This document shows positions 1 through 6,089 of a stretch of 9,277 bases of DNA, in pieces (the first letter of the stretch is position 1; each line of letters starts with the position of its first letter). The notes under the pieces are model-generated. The model was not told the origin of the DNA. It made no database searches and worked only from the letters and a program-made list of their open reading frames with translations. The position numbers and the translations under genes were made by a program. Origin of the DNA: an uncultured Megasphaera sp. (GTDB lineage Bacteria > Bacillota > Negativicutes > Veillonellales > Megasphaeraceae); NCBI GenBank assembly GCA_900548635.1, contig URLP01000068.1, positions 1-9,277 on the forward strand, written 5' to 3'.

Positions 1-72
1 CCTCGCACTCTGGCGTTCATTCAGTTCATTGTTCAGTTTTCAAAGGTCATCGTTGTCGTTGTTTCCAGCGAC
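1..72 (-). other. Probable rRNA operon leader with boxA-like element
   Basis: Read on the minus strand, the RNA starting near position 72 contains TGACCTTTGAAAA (positions 49 to 37) followed by CTGAACAATGAAC. This resembles the boxA antitermination element and leader seen ahead of 16S rRNA genes in Firmicutes (CTTTGAAAACTGAACAA type). No rRNA sequence itself is inside the window, so the identity of the downstream gene is inferred. Short TTCA-containing repeats fill positions 16-36. No protein gene is supported between 1 and 250: the short reading frame there runs through promoter and terminator sequence and has no ribosome site. Confidence 0.6.
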
Positions 73-78
73 TTACTT

Positions 79-106
79 AGTATATCACATTTCGTCGTTT
101 TGTCAA
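79..106 (-). promoter_or_regulatory. Strong sigma-A-type promoter, probably of an rRNA operon
   Basis: On the minus strand there is a perfect -35 box TTGACA (106 to 101), a 16-bp spacer, and a -10 box TATACT (84 to 79). Positions 111-150 just upstream are very AT-rich, like an UP element that raises rRNA promoter strength. Transcription would start near 72 and leave the window at position 1. A near-consensus promoter plus AT-rich upstream DNA and a boxA-like leader is typical of stable RNA operons. A tRNA or other stable RNA operon is the alternative. Confidence 0.75.
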
Positions 107-200
107 GAACTAATTTTTCAACCGATAAAATTAAAAACACGATTCAAAACGTTACTTCCGAGCACTTCCGAACTCATGCGACATAAAGTATTTTATCATC

Positions 201-240
201 AAAAAAAAAAGCTGTCAAGTAATTTTTGACAGCTTTTTTA
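201..240 (-). terminator. Bidirectional rho-independent terminator after niaP
   Basis: A perfect 8-bp stem, GCTGTCAA (211-218) with TTGACAGC (226-233), encloses a 7-nt loop. It is flanked by a ten-A run at 201-210 and a six-T run at 234-239, so it can work in both directions. The minus-strand permease gene ends 12 nt upstream at 252, so stopping that transcript before it enters the rRNA-type promoter is the likely role. Confidence 0.88.
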
Positions 241-251
241 CGTTTCTTACA

Positions 252-1598
252 TTATTTCATTTCATGGGCTTGTACAAGGTTTTCCGTAATGCTTTCCAGG
301 TCCTTCTGCTTGCTTTCGACGCCGAGGCTCATGACGACGACGGCGACGACGACGAAGACCAGGGCGAACATGTAGAAGACACTGCCGAAGCCGAAGCTGC
401 GGGCCAGGAGGACACCGACCATCATCGGTGCCGCCATGCCGCCGAAGCGGCCGAAGCCGGCAGCCCAGCCGCTTCCCAAGGCGCGGATGGCCGTCGGATA
501 CTGTTCCGGCGTATACGTATAGAGGACGCCCCAGGCGCCGAGGTTGAAGAAGGACATGATCGAGCCCCACATCATGAGCGTTGCCGCCGTGGCTGCATGG
601 CCGAAGAAGTAGCTGGCTACGCCACTGAAGAGCAGGAACGCCGAGAGCGTGTACTTGCGGCCGATCTTGTCGACGAGCCAGGCTGCGCAGTAGTAGCCCG
701 GCAGCTGGGCCAGGGTCATAATGAGGACGTATTCAAAAGTCTTGACGACCGTAAAGCCCTGCTGGAAGACGAGAGACGGCAGCCACATGAAGATGCCGTA
801 GTAGCTGAAATTAATGCCGAACCAGACGAGCCAGAGCATGATTGTCCGGGAAAGGAAAGGCTTCTTCCAGAGTTCTCGGAAGGAGGCTTTGGTGACAGGC
901 GGCAGAGTTTCTGTTTCGCCCGTGAAAGGCGCAACGGGGACGTGGAGCTGCTGTTCCAGGGAGACGACAATCTGCCGCGCTTCCTTCACCCGGCCATGTG
1001 CCAGGAGATAGCGTACCGATTCGGGCATGTGCATGCGGATCAGGCAGACATAAAGAGCCGGCAGGGCGCCGATGAGGAAGGCCATGCGCCAGCCGTAGAC
1101 GGGGATGAAGAAATAAGCGATGCAGGCAGCAGCAATCCAGCCGAGGCCCCAGAAGCTTTCGAGGAGCACGATGAAGCGGCCGCGCACGCGGGACGGTGCA
1201 TATTCCGAAACGAGCGTCGCTGCGACGGGCAGTTCCCCACCAAGGCCGAAGCCGACGAGGAAGCGGAAGACGAGCAGAGACTGATAATTCCAGGAAAGTG
1301 CGCAGAGGCCGGACGCAATACTATATAATAAGACCGTAATCGTAAAGACCTTCTTGCGCCCTAAGCGGTCGGCGACGGTACCGGAAATGACAGCCCCCAG
1401 GGCCATACCGATGAGGCCGATGCTGCCGATGAGGCCCATCTGGCCCGGCGCCAGACTCCATTCTTTGGCCAGGACCGGCAGGATGAAGGCGATGAGGCCT
1501 GTATCCATCGAGTCGAAGAGCCAGCCCAGACCCGTGACGAGCAGCAGTTTGTAGTGGAAGCGGCCAACCGGCAGGGCTTCCAGTCTTTCTAGAACCAT
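252..1598 (-). CDS. niaP: Niacin permease NiaP, MFS transporter
   Basis: This is a 448-residue major facilitator superfamily protein of about 12 membrane segments in the inner membrane, predicted to import niacin (nicotinate) for NAD salvage. The sequence is very close to my memory of Bacillus subtilis NiaP (YceI): GLGWLFDSMDTG (23-34), the loop 2-3 motif DRLGRKK (77-83), GLGGELPVA (118-126), LLESFW (145-150), DKIGRK (310-315) and YTPEQYPTAIRA (362-373). Length is normal for the family. The ATG start has AGGAGG (1607-1612) 8 nt upstream. It lies 92 nt downstream of niaR, the niacin-responsive repressor gene, which strongly supports niacin as the substrate. The gap holds a candidate promoter and operator, so it may be repressed by NiaR when niacin is plentiful. 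Related aromatic-acid or sugar MFS carriers are the alternative, but the NiaR linkage makes them less likely. Confidence 0.88.
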   Translation of the reverse strand: MVLERLEALPVGRFHYKLLLVTGLGWLFDSMDTGLIAFILPVLAKEWSLAPGQMGLIGSIGLIGMALGAVISGTVADRLGRKKVFTITVLLYSIASGLCALSWNYQSLLVFRFLVGFGLGGELPVAATLVSEYAPSRVRGRFIVLLESFWGLGWIAAACIAYFFIPVYGWRMAFLIGALPALYVCLIRMHMPESVRYLLAHGRVKEARQIVVSLEQQLHVPVAPFTGETETLPPVTKASFRELWKKPFLSRTIMLWLVWFGINFSYYGIFMWLPSLVFQQGFTVVKTFEYVLIMTLAQLPGYYCAAWLVDKIGRKYTLSAFLLFSGVASYFFGHAATAATLMMWGSIMSFFNLGAWGVLYTYTPEQYPTAIRALGSGWAAGFGRFGGMAAPMMVGVLLARSFGFGSVFYMFALVFVVVAVVVMSLGVESKQKDLESITENLVQAHEMK

Positions 1599-1618
1599 GA
1601 CAAAATCCTCCTTTTATC

Positions 1619-1663
1619 TGTACATGTGTCATGACAACTATATTGACATAGTCCTATTGTACA
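1619..1663 (-). promoter_or_regulatory. Candidate niaP promoter and NiaR operator
   Basis: On the minus strand a -10 like TATAGT (1642 to 1637) has a weak -35 like CTGTAC (1664 to 1659) 16 bp upstream. The start point would fall near 1630, on the perfect 10-bp palindrome TGTCATGACA (1627-1636). Two copies of the 6-bp palindrome TGTACA (1619-1624 and 1658-1663) bracket the region, and a further GACA half-site is at 1645-1648. A palindrome over the start point of a niacin permease beside niaR is what a NiaR operator should look like. I cannot confirm that it matches the published NiaR consensus. Confidence 0.42.
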
Positions 1664-1690
1664 GAGAAAAAAGAGGAAAGTCAATGCGTA

Positions 1691-2206
1691 TCAGCCGTCA
1701 TATAAAAGTCCTAAATCGCGCAGGGCCGTTTCAATGGCATCCAGTTCTTCTTCCGTCGCCGCTTCGACGAGATGCGTGTGGATGCCGCCGCTGATGGTGC
1801 TCAGCATTTCCGCATGGGAATCGTGCATCTTCTTGACGTACTGCTGCACGTCGCGGCGGGAATGGAGATCCAGCGTCCCTTCCAGGCTGCCGTAGACTTC
1901 GTGTTCGATGACGACGTTGTGCACGATGCCGCCATTATCGACGACGGCGTTCAGTTCCGCTTCCATTTCATCCATGCCATGACAGCAGACAAAGACCCGC
2001 ATGCAGCCCTGCTGCACGGGCTGCGAGAGCTGGTAGCCCCGCGGCGTCGAGACGATATCCGTCCCCTGGGCGCGCAAAATGGCGATGTCGCCGACGATGA
2101 TCTGGCGGCTGACCTGACAGCGTTTGGAAAGAGCCGTCCCGGTCACGGCGCCCGGCGCATCCCTGAGGATCTGCATGATCGTTTCCCTTCGTTCTTTACT
2201 ATCCAT
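1691..2206 (-). CDS. niaR: NiaR, niacin-responsive repressor of NAD biosynthesis
   Basis: This 171-residue protein has an N-terminal winged helix-turn-helix of the HTH_11 type (about 5-58, with TGTALSKRCQVSRQIIVGDI at 22-41) and a C-terminal 3H domain (about 70-168). The family (YrxA in B. subtilis, TM1602 in Thermotoga) binds nicotinic acid as co-repressor and shuts off genes for NAD synthesis and niacin uptake. Metal-ligand-like residues appear in the right pattern: H76, E84 eight residues on, and the H143-x-H145 pair in GGIHTHLVEA, matching what I recall for the TM1602 nickel site. The length is typical. The ATG has AAAGGGG (2214-2220) 7 nt upstream. It sits 17 nt behind a membrane protein gene and 92 nt ahead of niaP, so it is probably the middle gene of a niacin-control operon. 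Confidence 0.93.
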   Translation of the reverse strand: MDSKERRETIMQILRDAPGAVTGTALSKRCQVSRQIIVGDIAILRAQGTDIVSTPRGYQLSQPVQQGCMRVFVCCHGMDEMEAELNAVVDNGGIVHNVVIEHEVYGSLEGTLDLHSRRDVQQYVKKMHDSHAEMLSTISGGIHTHLVEAATEEELDAIETALRDLGLLYDG

Positions 2207-2223
2207 AAAAAGTCCCCTTTCTC

Positions 2224-2739
2224 TTAGATATCTTTATATACTTGCTGTCCCCGCATGGGGATATCGAGGAGCACGGCCAGACCGCGTCCCCAAAAGAGGC
2301 CCGTCGCCAGTCCCGGCGCAAAGCCCAGGATTTCATTGAAGAACCACGAATGCGTCAGGAAAGGCAGATGATAGACACTGGCCTGGAAGGCCGCGAAGAG
2401 CAGGCAGAAACCGATGTTCACGGGCAGGGCCAGGCGCTGCGGCGGGCAGCGTAGGCGGTGCGTCTCACGGCTGTAGGTCAGCTCCGGCAGGCCCTGCTTG
2501 AACCAGAGTCCCAGACCCAATCCCAGGAAGAAGGCCATGAGGAAGCAGAGAATCGTCAAAAACGGATATTCCGTATAATAATATAACACAGCGGCAGCCC
2601 AAAAGGCGACCAGAAGGCCCGGTCCGACAAAGAAGAGGACACTGCATTCCCGGGCTCTGCGGAAATAGAAGCCGTAGGCAATCATGGCCACGGCCATGCA
2701 GAGCTGGATCCCTGTCAGGATGTCATAAGCGCTCATCAC
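2224..2739 (-). CDS. Unrecognised membrane protein with about five TM segments, upstream of niaR
   Basis: I do not recognise this family. The 171-residue protein is strongly hydrophobic, with likely membrane helices near 7-26, 34-55, 58-80, 103-124 and 137-159. A basic, soluble loop (about 81-102, rich in R and T) separates helices 3 and 4. Three aromatic residues (YYY, 53-55) follow helix 2. No catalytic or binding motif is evident. The GTG at 2739 and the ATG right after it at 2736 can both start translation: a five-G ribosome site (2748-2752) is 8 nt from the GTG and 11 nt from the ATG. The stop codon is 17 nt ahead of niaR, so the two are probably co-transcribed. That suggests, but does not show, a role near niacin or NAD metabolism, or simply membrane housekeeping. 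Confidence 0.8.
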   Translation of the reverse strand: MMSAYDILTGIQLCMAVAMIAYGFYFRRARECSVLFFVGPGLLVAFWAAAVLYYYTEYPFLTILCFLMAFFLGLGLGLWFKQGLPELTYSRETHRLRCPPQRLALPVNIGFCLLFAAFQASVYHLPFLTHSWFFNEILGFAPGLATGLFWGRGLAVLLDIPMRGQQVYKDI

Positions 2740-2784
2740 AGGCGATTCCCCCTTTCTTTCCTCAATCAGTGACAGTCTAGTACT

Positions 2785-2818
2785 ATTATAGTATAAATTA
2801 TAACGTAAGAAGATTAAA
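2785..2818 (-). promoter_or_regulatory. Possible promoter of the membrane protein-niaR-niaP cluster
   Basis: The minus strand has TATACT (2795 to 2790) with a poor -35 like TTTAAT (2818 to 2813) at 17 bp. An overlapping TATAAT (2790 to 2785) and another at 2802 to 2797 also occur, so the exact promoter cannot be decided. The 8-bp palindrome TAGTACTA (2778-2785) lies just downstream and could be a regulator site. The region 2760-2850 is very AT-rich and contains no gene. Confidence 0.38.
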
Positions 2819-2844
2819 AGAATATTAAAATTTTAAAAAATGTT

Positions 2845-2897
2845 AAAAAAAAGATTGCAGCATAAAAGCTTCTGCCATTATGTGCAATCCCTTTTTT
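2845..2897 (-). terminator. Rho-independent terminator of lysA
   Basis: On the minus strand the hairpin pairs GATTGCA (2889 to 2883) with TGCAATC (2859 to 2853). The stem continues with CATAA (2882 to 2878) against TTATG (2865 to 2861), with one bulged base at 2860. Eight T residues (plus-strand A run 2845-2852) follow. It begins about 22 nt past the lysA stop codon. A plus-strand T run at 2892-2897 lets it work in both directions. Confidence 0.88.
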
Positions 2898-2911
2898 AAC
2901 TGGTTTGAAGT

Positions 2912-4165
2912 TTAGAGTTTCGAGAAATCCAACGTAGTGAAGAGGTCATCGAGGGTTTCGGCGCGGCGGATCTGGGTGACGCTGCCGTCTTCGTGGAGCA
3001 GGAGTTCTGCCGAACGGAGCTTGCCGTTGTAGTTGAAGCCCATGGAATGGCCGTGAGCGCCCGTATCGTGAATGACGAGGATGTCGCCGTCGTCGATGCG
3101 CGGCAGGCTGCGGTCGATGGCGAATTTATCGCAGTTTTCGCAGAGCGAGCCCGTGACGTCGTAGACGTGGTTCTTCGGTTCGTTTTCCTTGCCCATGACC
3201 GTCAGGTGATGGTAGGCACCGTACATGCCCGGACGCATGAGGTTGGCCATGGATGCGTCGACGCCGATGTATTCTTTCCAGATGTGTTTGTGGTGGATAG
3301 CCGTCGTGACGAGATAGCCGTAAGGGCCTGTGATGGCACGGCCGCATTCGAAGGAGATACGGCATTTGCCGAGGCCGATCGGTTCCATGATGGCTTCAAA
3401 GTTCTTCTTGATGCCGGCGCTCAGTTCGTCATAGTCGACGAAGGATTCTTCCGGACGATACGGCAGGCCGATGCCGCCGCCGAAGTCGAGGAATTCGATG
3501 TTGATGCCGAGCATTTTCTGGACGTCCGCTGCCAGTTCGAACATCATCTTGGCCGTGTTGATCAGGCCGCTGGCATGAAGTTCATTGGAGACGACCATCG
3601 TGTGCAGGCCGAAGTGTTTGACGCCTTTGTCTTTGAGGATGCGGAAAGCATCAAAGATCTGTTCGCGCGTCATGCCGTATTTCGCTTCTTCCGGCGTGCC
3701 GATGATGTCGTTGCCGCCTTTGAGGAGCGGGCCCGGGTTGTAGCGGGCGCAGATCCATTCCGGCAAGGGACCGCGCTGTTCCATGTATTCGATCATAGTG
3801 ATGTCGTCGAGGTTGACGAGAGCGCCCAGTTCCATAGCGCGCTTGAATTCAACGTACGGCGTGTCGTTGGACGAGAAGACGATGTCATGGCCTTTGATGC
3901 CGACTTTGTCGCACAGTTCGAGTTCTGCCAGAGAACTGCAGTCTGCACCGACGCCTTCTTTCTGCAAAAGGCGCATGATGTACGGATTCGGCGTCGCCTT
4001 GACGGCGAAGTATTCCTTGAAGTCGTAGGCCCAGTCGAAGGCTTTGATCAGCTTGCGGACGTTGTCGACGATGGCCTTTTCATCATAAATATGGAAAGGC
4101 GTCGGATATTTAGCGATGATAGAACGGATTTGTTCTTCCGTGAAAGGGACAGTCTTTTTGTTCAT
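2912..4165 (-). CDS. lysA: Diaminopimelate decarboxylase-family PLP enzyme
   Basis: This 417-residue cytoplasmic enzyme is a fold-type III PLP decarboxylase (alanine-racemase-like barrel about 25-285, then a beta-sandwich domain). The expected role is decarboxylation of meso-diaminopimelate to lysine, the last step of lysine synthesis. Visible signature residues are K56 in FAVKATPNP (PLP Schiff base), H188 in GLHTM, the phosphate-binding GGGIG (229-233), ECGR (273-276), the second-subunit C342-x-x-C345-D346 and Y379 in FNYNGKLR. The GAHGHSMG segment (369-376) differs from the GAY-type sequence usual in LysA, so this is a divergent branch, and a related amino-acid decarboxylase is possible. 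The ATG start has GGAG (4176-4179) 10 nt upstream. It has its own promoter and terminator and is divergent from a LysR-type regulator, the same arrangement as lysA-lysR in E. coli. Confidence 0.84.
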   Translation of the reverse strand: MNKKTVPFTEEQIRSIIAKYPTPFHIYDEKAIVDNVRKLIKAFDWAYDFKEYFAVKATPNPYIMRLLQKEGVGADCSSLAELELCDKVGIKGHDIVFSSNDTPYVEFKRAMELGALVNLDDITMIEYMEQRGPLPEWICARYNPGPLLKGGNDIIGTPEEAKYGMTREQIFDAFRILKDKGVKHFGLHTMVVSNELHASGLINTAKMMFELAADVQKMLGINIEFLDFGGGIGLPYRPEESFVDYDELSAGIKKNFEAIMEPIGLGKCRISFECGRAITGPYGYLVTTAIHHKHIWKEYIGVDASMANLMRPGMYGAYHHLTVMGKENEPKNHVYDVTGSLCENCDKFAIDRSLPRIDDGDILVIHDTGAHGHSMGFNYNGKLRSAELLLHEDGSVTQIRRAETLDDLFTTLDFSKL

Positions 4166-4223
4166 CCTGATTCAGCTCCAATTTCTTATATGTAATGTGA
4201 TTCATTGTTTCTCTACAAGGGTT

Positions 4224-4253
4224 ATTATATAATACAAGTAGACAATTTGTGAA
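4224..4253 (-). promoter_or_regulatory. lysA promoter
   Basis: The minus strand has -35 TTCACA (4253 to 4248), one mismatch from consensus, an 18-bp spacer, and a perfect -10 TATAAT (4229 to 4224). The -10 lies in the 10-bp palindrome ATTATATAAT (4224-4233). The leader to the ATG is about 50 nt, too short for a lysine riboswitch. The spacer contains the -35 box of the opposing regulator gene, so the two promoters interlock. Confidence 0.65.
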
Positions 4254-4268
4254 ATAGATTATTTTAAT
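4239..4268 (+). promoter_or_regulatory. Promoter of the LysR-type regulator gene
   Basis: The plus strand has TAGACA (4239-4244) and TTTAAT (4263-4268) separated by 18 bp, each one mismatch from the sigma-A consensus. It overlaps the lysA promoter head to head, so RNA polymerase could not occupy both at once. LysR-type regulators often bind such shared gaps to control themselves and the divergent gene, but I cannot single out one binding box. Confidence 0.5.
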
Positions 4269-4314
4269 TCTTTTCATTCGAGAATCAAATTACATGAAGG
4301 AGGCCCGGTTATTT

Positions 4315-5241
4315 TTGGACACGACAACACTCCGGACGTTCATCGCCCTGGCACAGATTAAAAATTTCACGAAGACGGCGCAGCAGCTCTTCGTCGCCCA
4401 GTCGACGGTCACGAACCGCATCCGCGATTTGGAAACAGAATTGGGCGTGCCCCTCTTCATCCGCAGCCACAAACAGGTCGACCTGACGCCGTCGGGCCAG
4501 AAGTTCCTCGACTATGCCCAGCGCTTCGTCTCTTTGGAACTTGCGGCACTCCAGGATATCCAGTCGTCGCCGACGTATGCCCAGAAGGTCAACATCGGCA
4601 CGACGAACACGATCTACGAATGCCACCTACAGCGCCGCATCCGCTCGTACCTGAAAGAAAAAAAAGGCGTATCCCTGCATGTCACCATCGGCCATACGAC
4701 AGAGATGATGCACCAGCTGCAGACGGGAACACTGGATGCTATCTTTTCCTTCAGCGCCATGTTCCGCGACGGCTATGTCTGCCGTCCGTATCGGACGGAC
4801 TCACTGGTACTCGTCTGCCAGGCAGGCAACACGGAATACGCCCAGGGCATCTATAAAGATGACCTGCAAAAAATCGATTATCTCTTCTGCAACTTCGCAC
4901 TCCAGGGCGTAGGCCTCTACATCCAGGACCTCTTCCCGCGGCATCACCGCTTCCCCCTGGAAATCGACAACAGCACGAAGCTGCCCCAGTACGTCGCCGA
5001 CGGCATCGGCTACACCTTCCTGCCCAAAAGCCTCATCGAAGAGGACCTGGCTCAAAAGAAACTGCGGGCCATCCCCCTCCTCGATTTCGAGCCGCCGAAA
5101 GTCGACAGCTATTACATCACGCGCAGCCCGTCGACAGTGCCGGAAGACTTAGAAGAAGAGCTCCTGGCCGACCGTTCATACGGTCTGGAGGAAAATGATC
5201 AGCAACGACATGACGACGATGGAGAGAAGGATATAAAATGA
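4315..5241 (+). CDS. LysR-family transcriptional regulator, divergent from lysA
   Basis: This is a LysR-type regulator of about 308 residues. The N-terminal winged HTH (about 1-60) has the classic pattern, with LRTFIALAQ, then AQQLFVAQSTVTNRIRDLE, then LGVPLFIR. An effector-binding periplasmic-binding-protein-like domain (about 85-285) follows. I prefer the TTG start at 4315, which gives MDTTTLRTF, the usual LysR beginning. AAGGAGG (4297-4303) is 11 nt upstream, whereas the in-frame ATG at 4294 sits against that ribosome site and has none of its own. The last 21 codons (5176-5238) are antisense to the 3' end of the facing permease gene and form a polar tail (ENDQQRHDDDGEKDIK) that looks like read-through extension rather than domain. 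The likely target is lysA or itself. The effector is unknown, although a diaminopimelate or lysine signal is possible by analogy with E. coli LysR. Confidence 0.9.
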   Translation: MDTTTLRTFIALAQIKNFTKTAQQLFVAQSTVTNRIRDLETELGVPLFIRSHKQVDLTPSGQKFLDYAQRFVSLELAALQDIQSSPTYAQKVNIGTTNTIYECHLQRRIRSYLKEKKGVSLHVTIGHTTEMMHQLQTGTLDAIFSFSAMFRDGYVCRPYRTDSLVLVCQAGNTEYAQGIYKDDLQKIDYLFCNFALQGVGLYIQDLFPRHHRFPLEIDNSTKLPQYVADGIGYTFLPKSLIEEDLAQKKLRAIPLLDFEPPKVDSYYITRSPSTVPEDLEEELLADRSYGLEENDQQRHDDDGEKDIK

Positions 5242-6087
5242 ACTGATGCAGGCCGCCACTTCGATTTTCAGCTTCAGCTTAGCCGTATAGTAGCAGGCCA
5301 TACCGGCGACGGGTGCAAAGACGAGGACCATGATGACCTTCTTGATGGCCATAGGATAGTCGAGGCCGAAATAGACGAAAATCATGAAGACGACAGACAT
5401 CAAAAGGCGCAGGCCCACATCGGTATAGATAAGCTTGAGATACTCTTTCTTCAGGGACAGGCCCAGGGCAACACCGATCATCAGCATGGAGAGGAAGGTA
5501 TTGGCCGAAGCCGGGACCTTAGCCCAGTCGATGAGTACCTGTGGCAGTTCAAAACCTGTCAGGGAAAGGATGATCATCGTAATGTACGAAAGGACCGGCA
5601 GGGATGAAAAGATGGTCTTCGCCAGAATGGAGACGATACTCTCCCCTTTCTCGCCGCGCACGCAGCGGGCCAGGCCGTAAGCGCCGCCGAGGCACATGAG
5701 TGAATTGCCGGCATCGAAGATGCAGACGATGAGGACAGCCGCGCTGTCGAAGAAGTAGGAAACGAAGGGCAGGGCAAAATTGCCGATGTTGTAGCCGTTC
5801 ATGTTGAGCATGTAAAAGGCTTTTTCATCCTTCGTCTTCCCTGCTGCCCAGCCGGCGCCGACCATAATCAGGTTGAAAACGATGGCCAAAAGGCTGATCA
5901 GGAGATAGCGCGTTTCGAAGTGGATGCCGTTGAGGTTGACGATGATCACCGACGGCAGGGTGATATTGAAGACAATCGTCGAAATGGTATTAAAAGTGCT
6001 GCGCCCGAAAAGGCGCAGCTGTTTTAATAAATAGCCGCAAAAGATGAAGGATACGAGGATGGCGGCTTTAATGATTGTTTCTTCCAT
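5176..6087 (-). CDS. AEC-family permease
   Basis: This 303-residue inner-membrane protein has about ten membrane segments in two halves joined by a loop near 141-152 (RCVRGEKGES). It belongs to the auxin efflux carrier (AEC) family, whose bacterial members include malate and other carboxylate or amino-acid permeases. Family marks visible are NITLPS (41-46) in the first half, NGYNIGNFALPF (97-108), and the last helix SFYILLSIVVMSLLIIFL (283-300). The substrate cannot be read from the sequence. The ATG at 6087 comes 2 nt after the yedF stop codon and has no recognisable Shine-Dalgarno sequence in the yedF end, so translation is probably coupled to yedF. The 3' end overlaps the facing LysR-family gene by 66 bp. 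I see no terminator there. Confidence 0.9.
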   Translation of the reverse strand: MEETIIKAAILVSFIFCGYLLKQLRLFGRSTFNTISTIVFNITLPSVIIVNLNGIHFETRYLLISLLAIVFNLIMVGAGWAAGKTKDEKAFYMLNMNGYNIGNFALPFVSYFFDSAAVLIVCIFDAGNSLMCLGGAYGLARCVRGEKGESIVSILAKTIFSSLPVLSYITMIILSLTGFELPQVLIDWAKVPASANTFLSMLMIGVALGLSLKKEYLKLIYTDVGLRLLMSVVFMIFVYFGLDYPMAIKKVIMVLVFAPVAGMACYYTAKLKLKIEVAACISSFYILLSIVVMSLLIIFLQTV

Positions 6088-6089
6088 GA

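Noticed and set aside
154..171. Direct repeat ACTTCCGA (154-161 and 164-171)
   Set aside because: There are only two 8-bp copies with no wider array, so it is too short to separate from chance or from an activator site of the rRNA promoter.
29..229. 66-codon frame at the left edge
   Set aside because: It crosses a strong opposing promoter and a terminator hairpin, lacks a ribosome site, and has no protein features.
264..1328. 354-codon open frame on the plus strand opposite niaP
   Set aside because: Its highly charged, E/D/R-rich composition is the complement of membrane codons. It has no domain and no ribosome site, and the niaP protein on the other strand is certain.
1772..2227. 151-codon open frame on the plus strand opposite niaR
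   Set aside because: It lies wholly opposite niaR and has no start signal or family resemblance.
2993..4195. 400-codon open frame on the plus strand opposite lysA
   Set aside because: It mirrors the lysA gene, whose protein motifs are clear, and its translation has no recognisable domain. GC-rich codon use in lysA leaves few stops in this frame.
4166..4314. Lysine riboswitch or T-box leader before lysA
   Set aside because: The lysA transcript leader would be about 50 nt, too short for a lysine riboswitch, and I see no T-box sequence (TGG-rich antiterminator).
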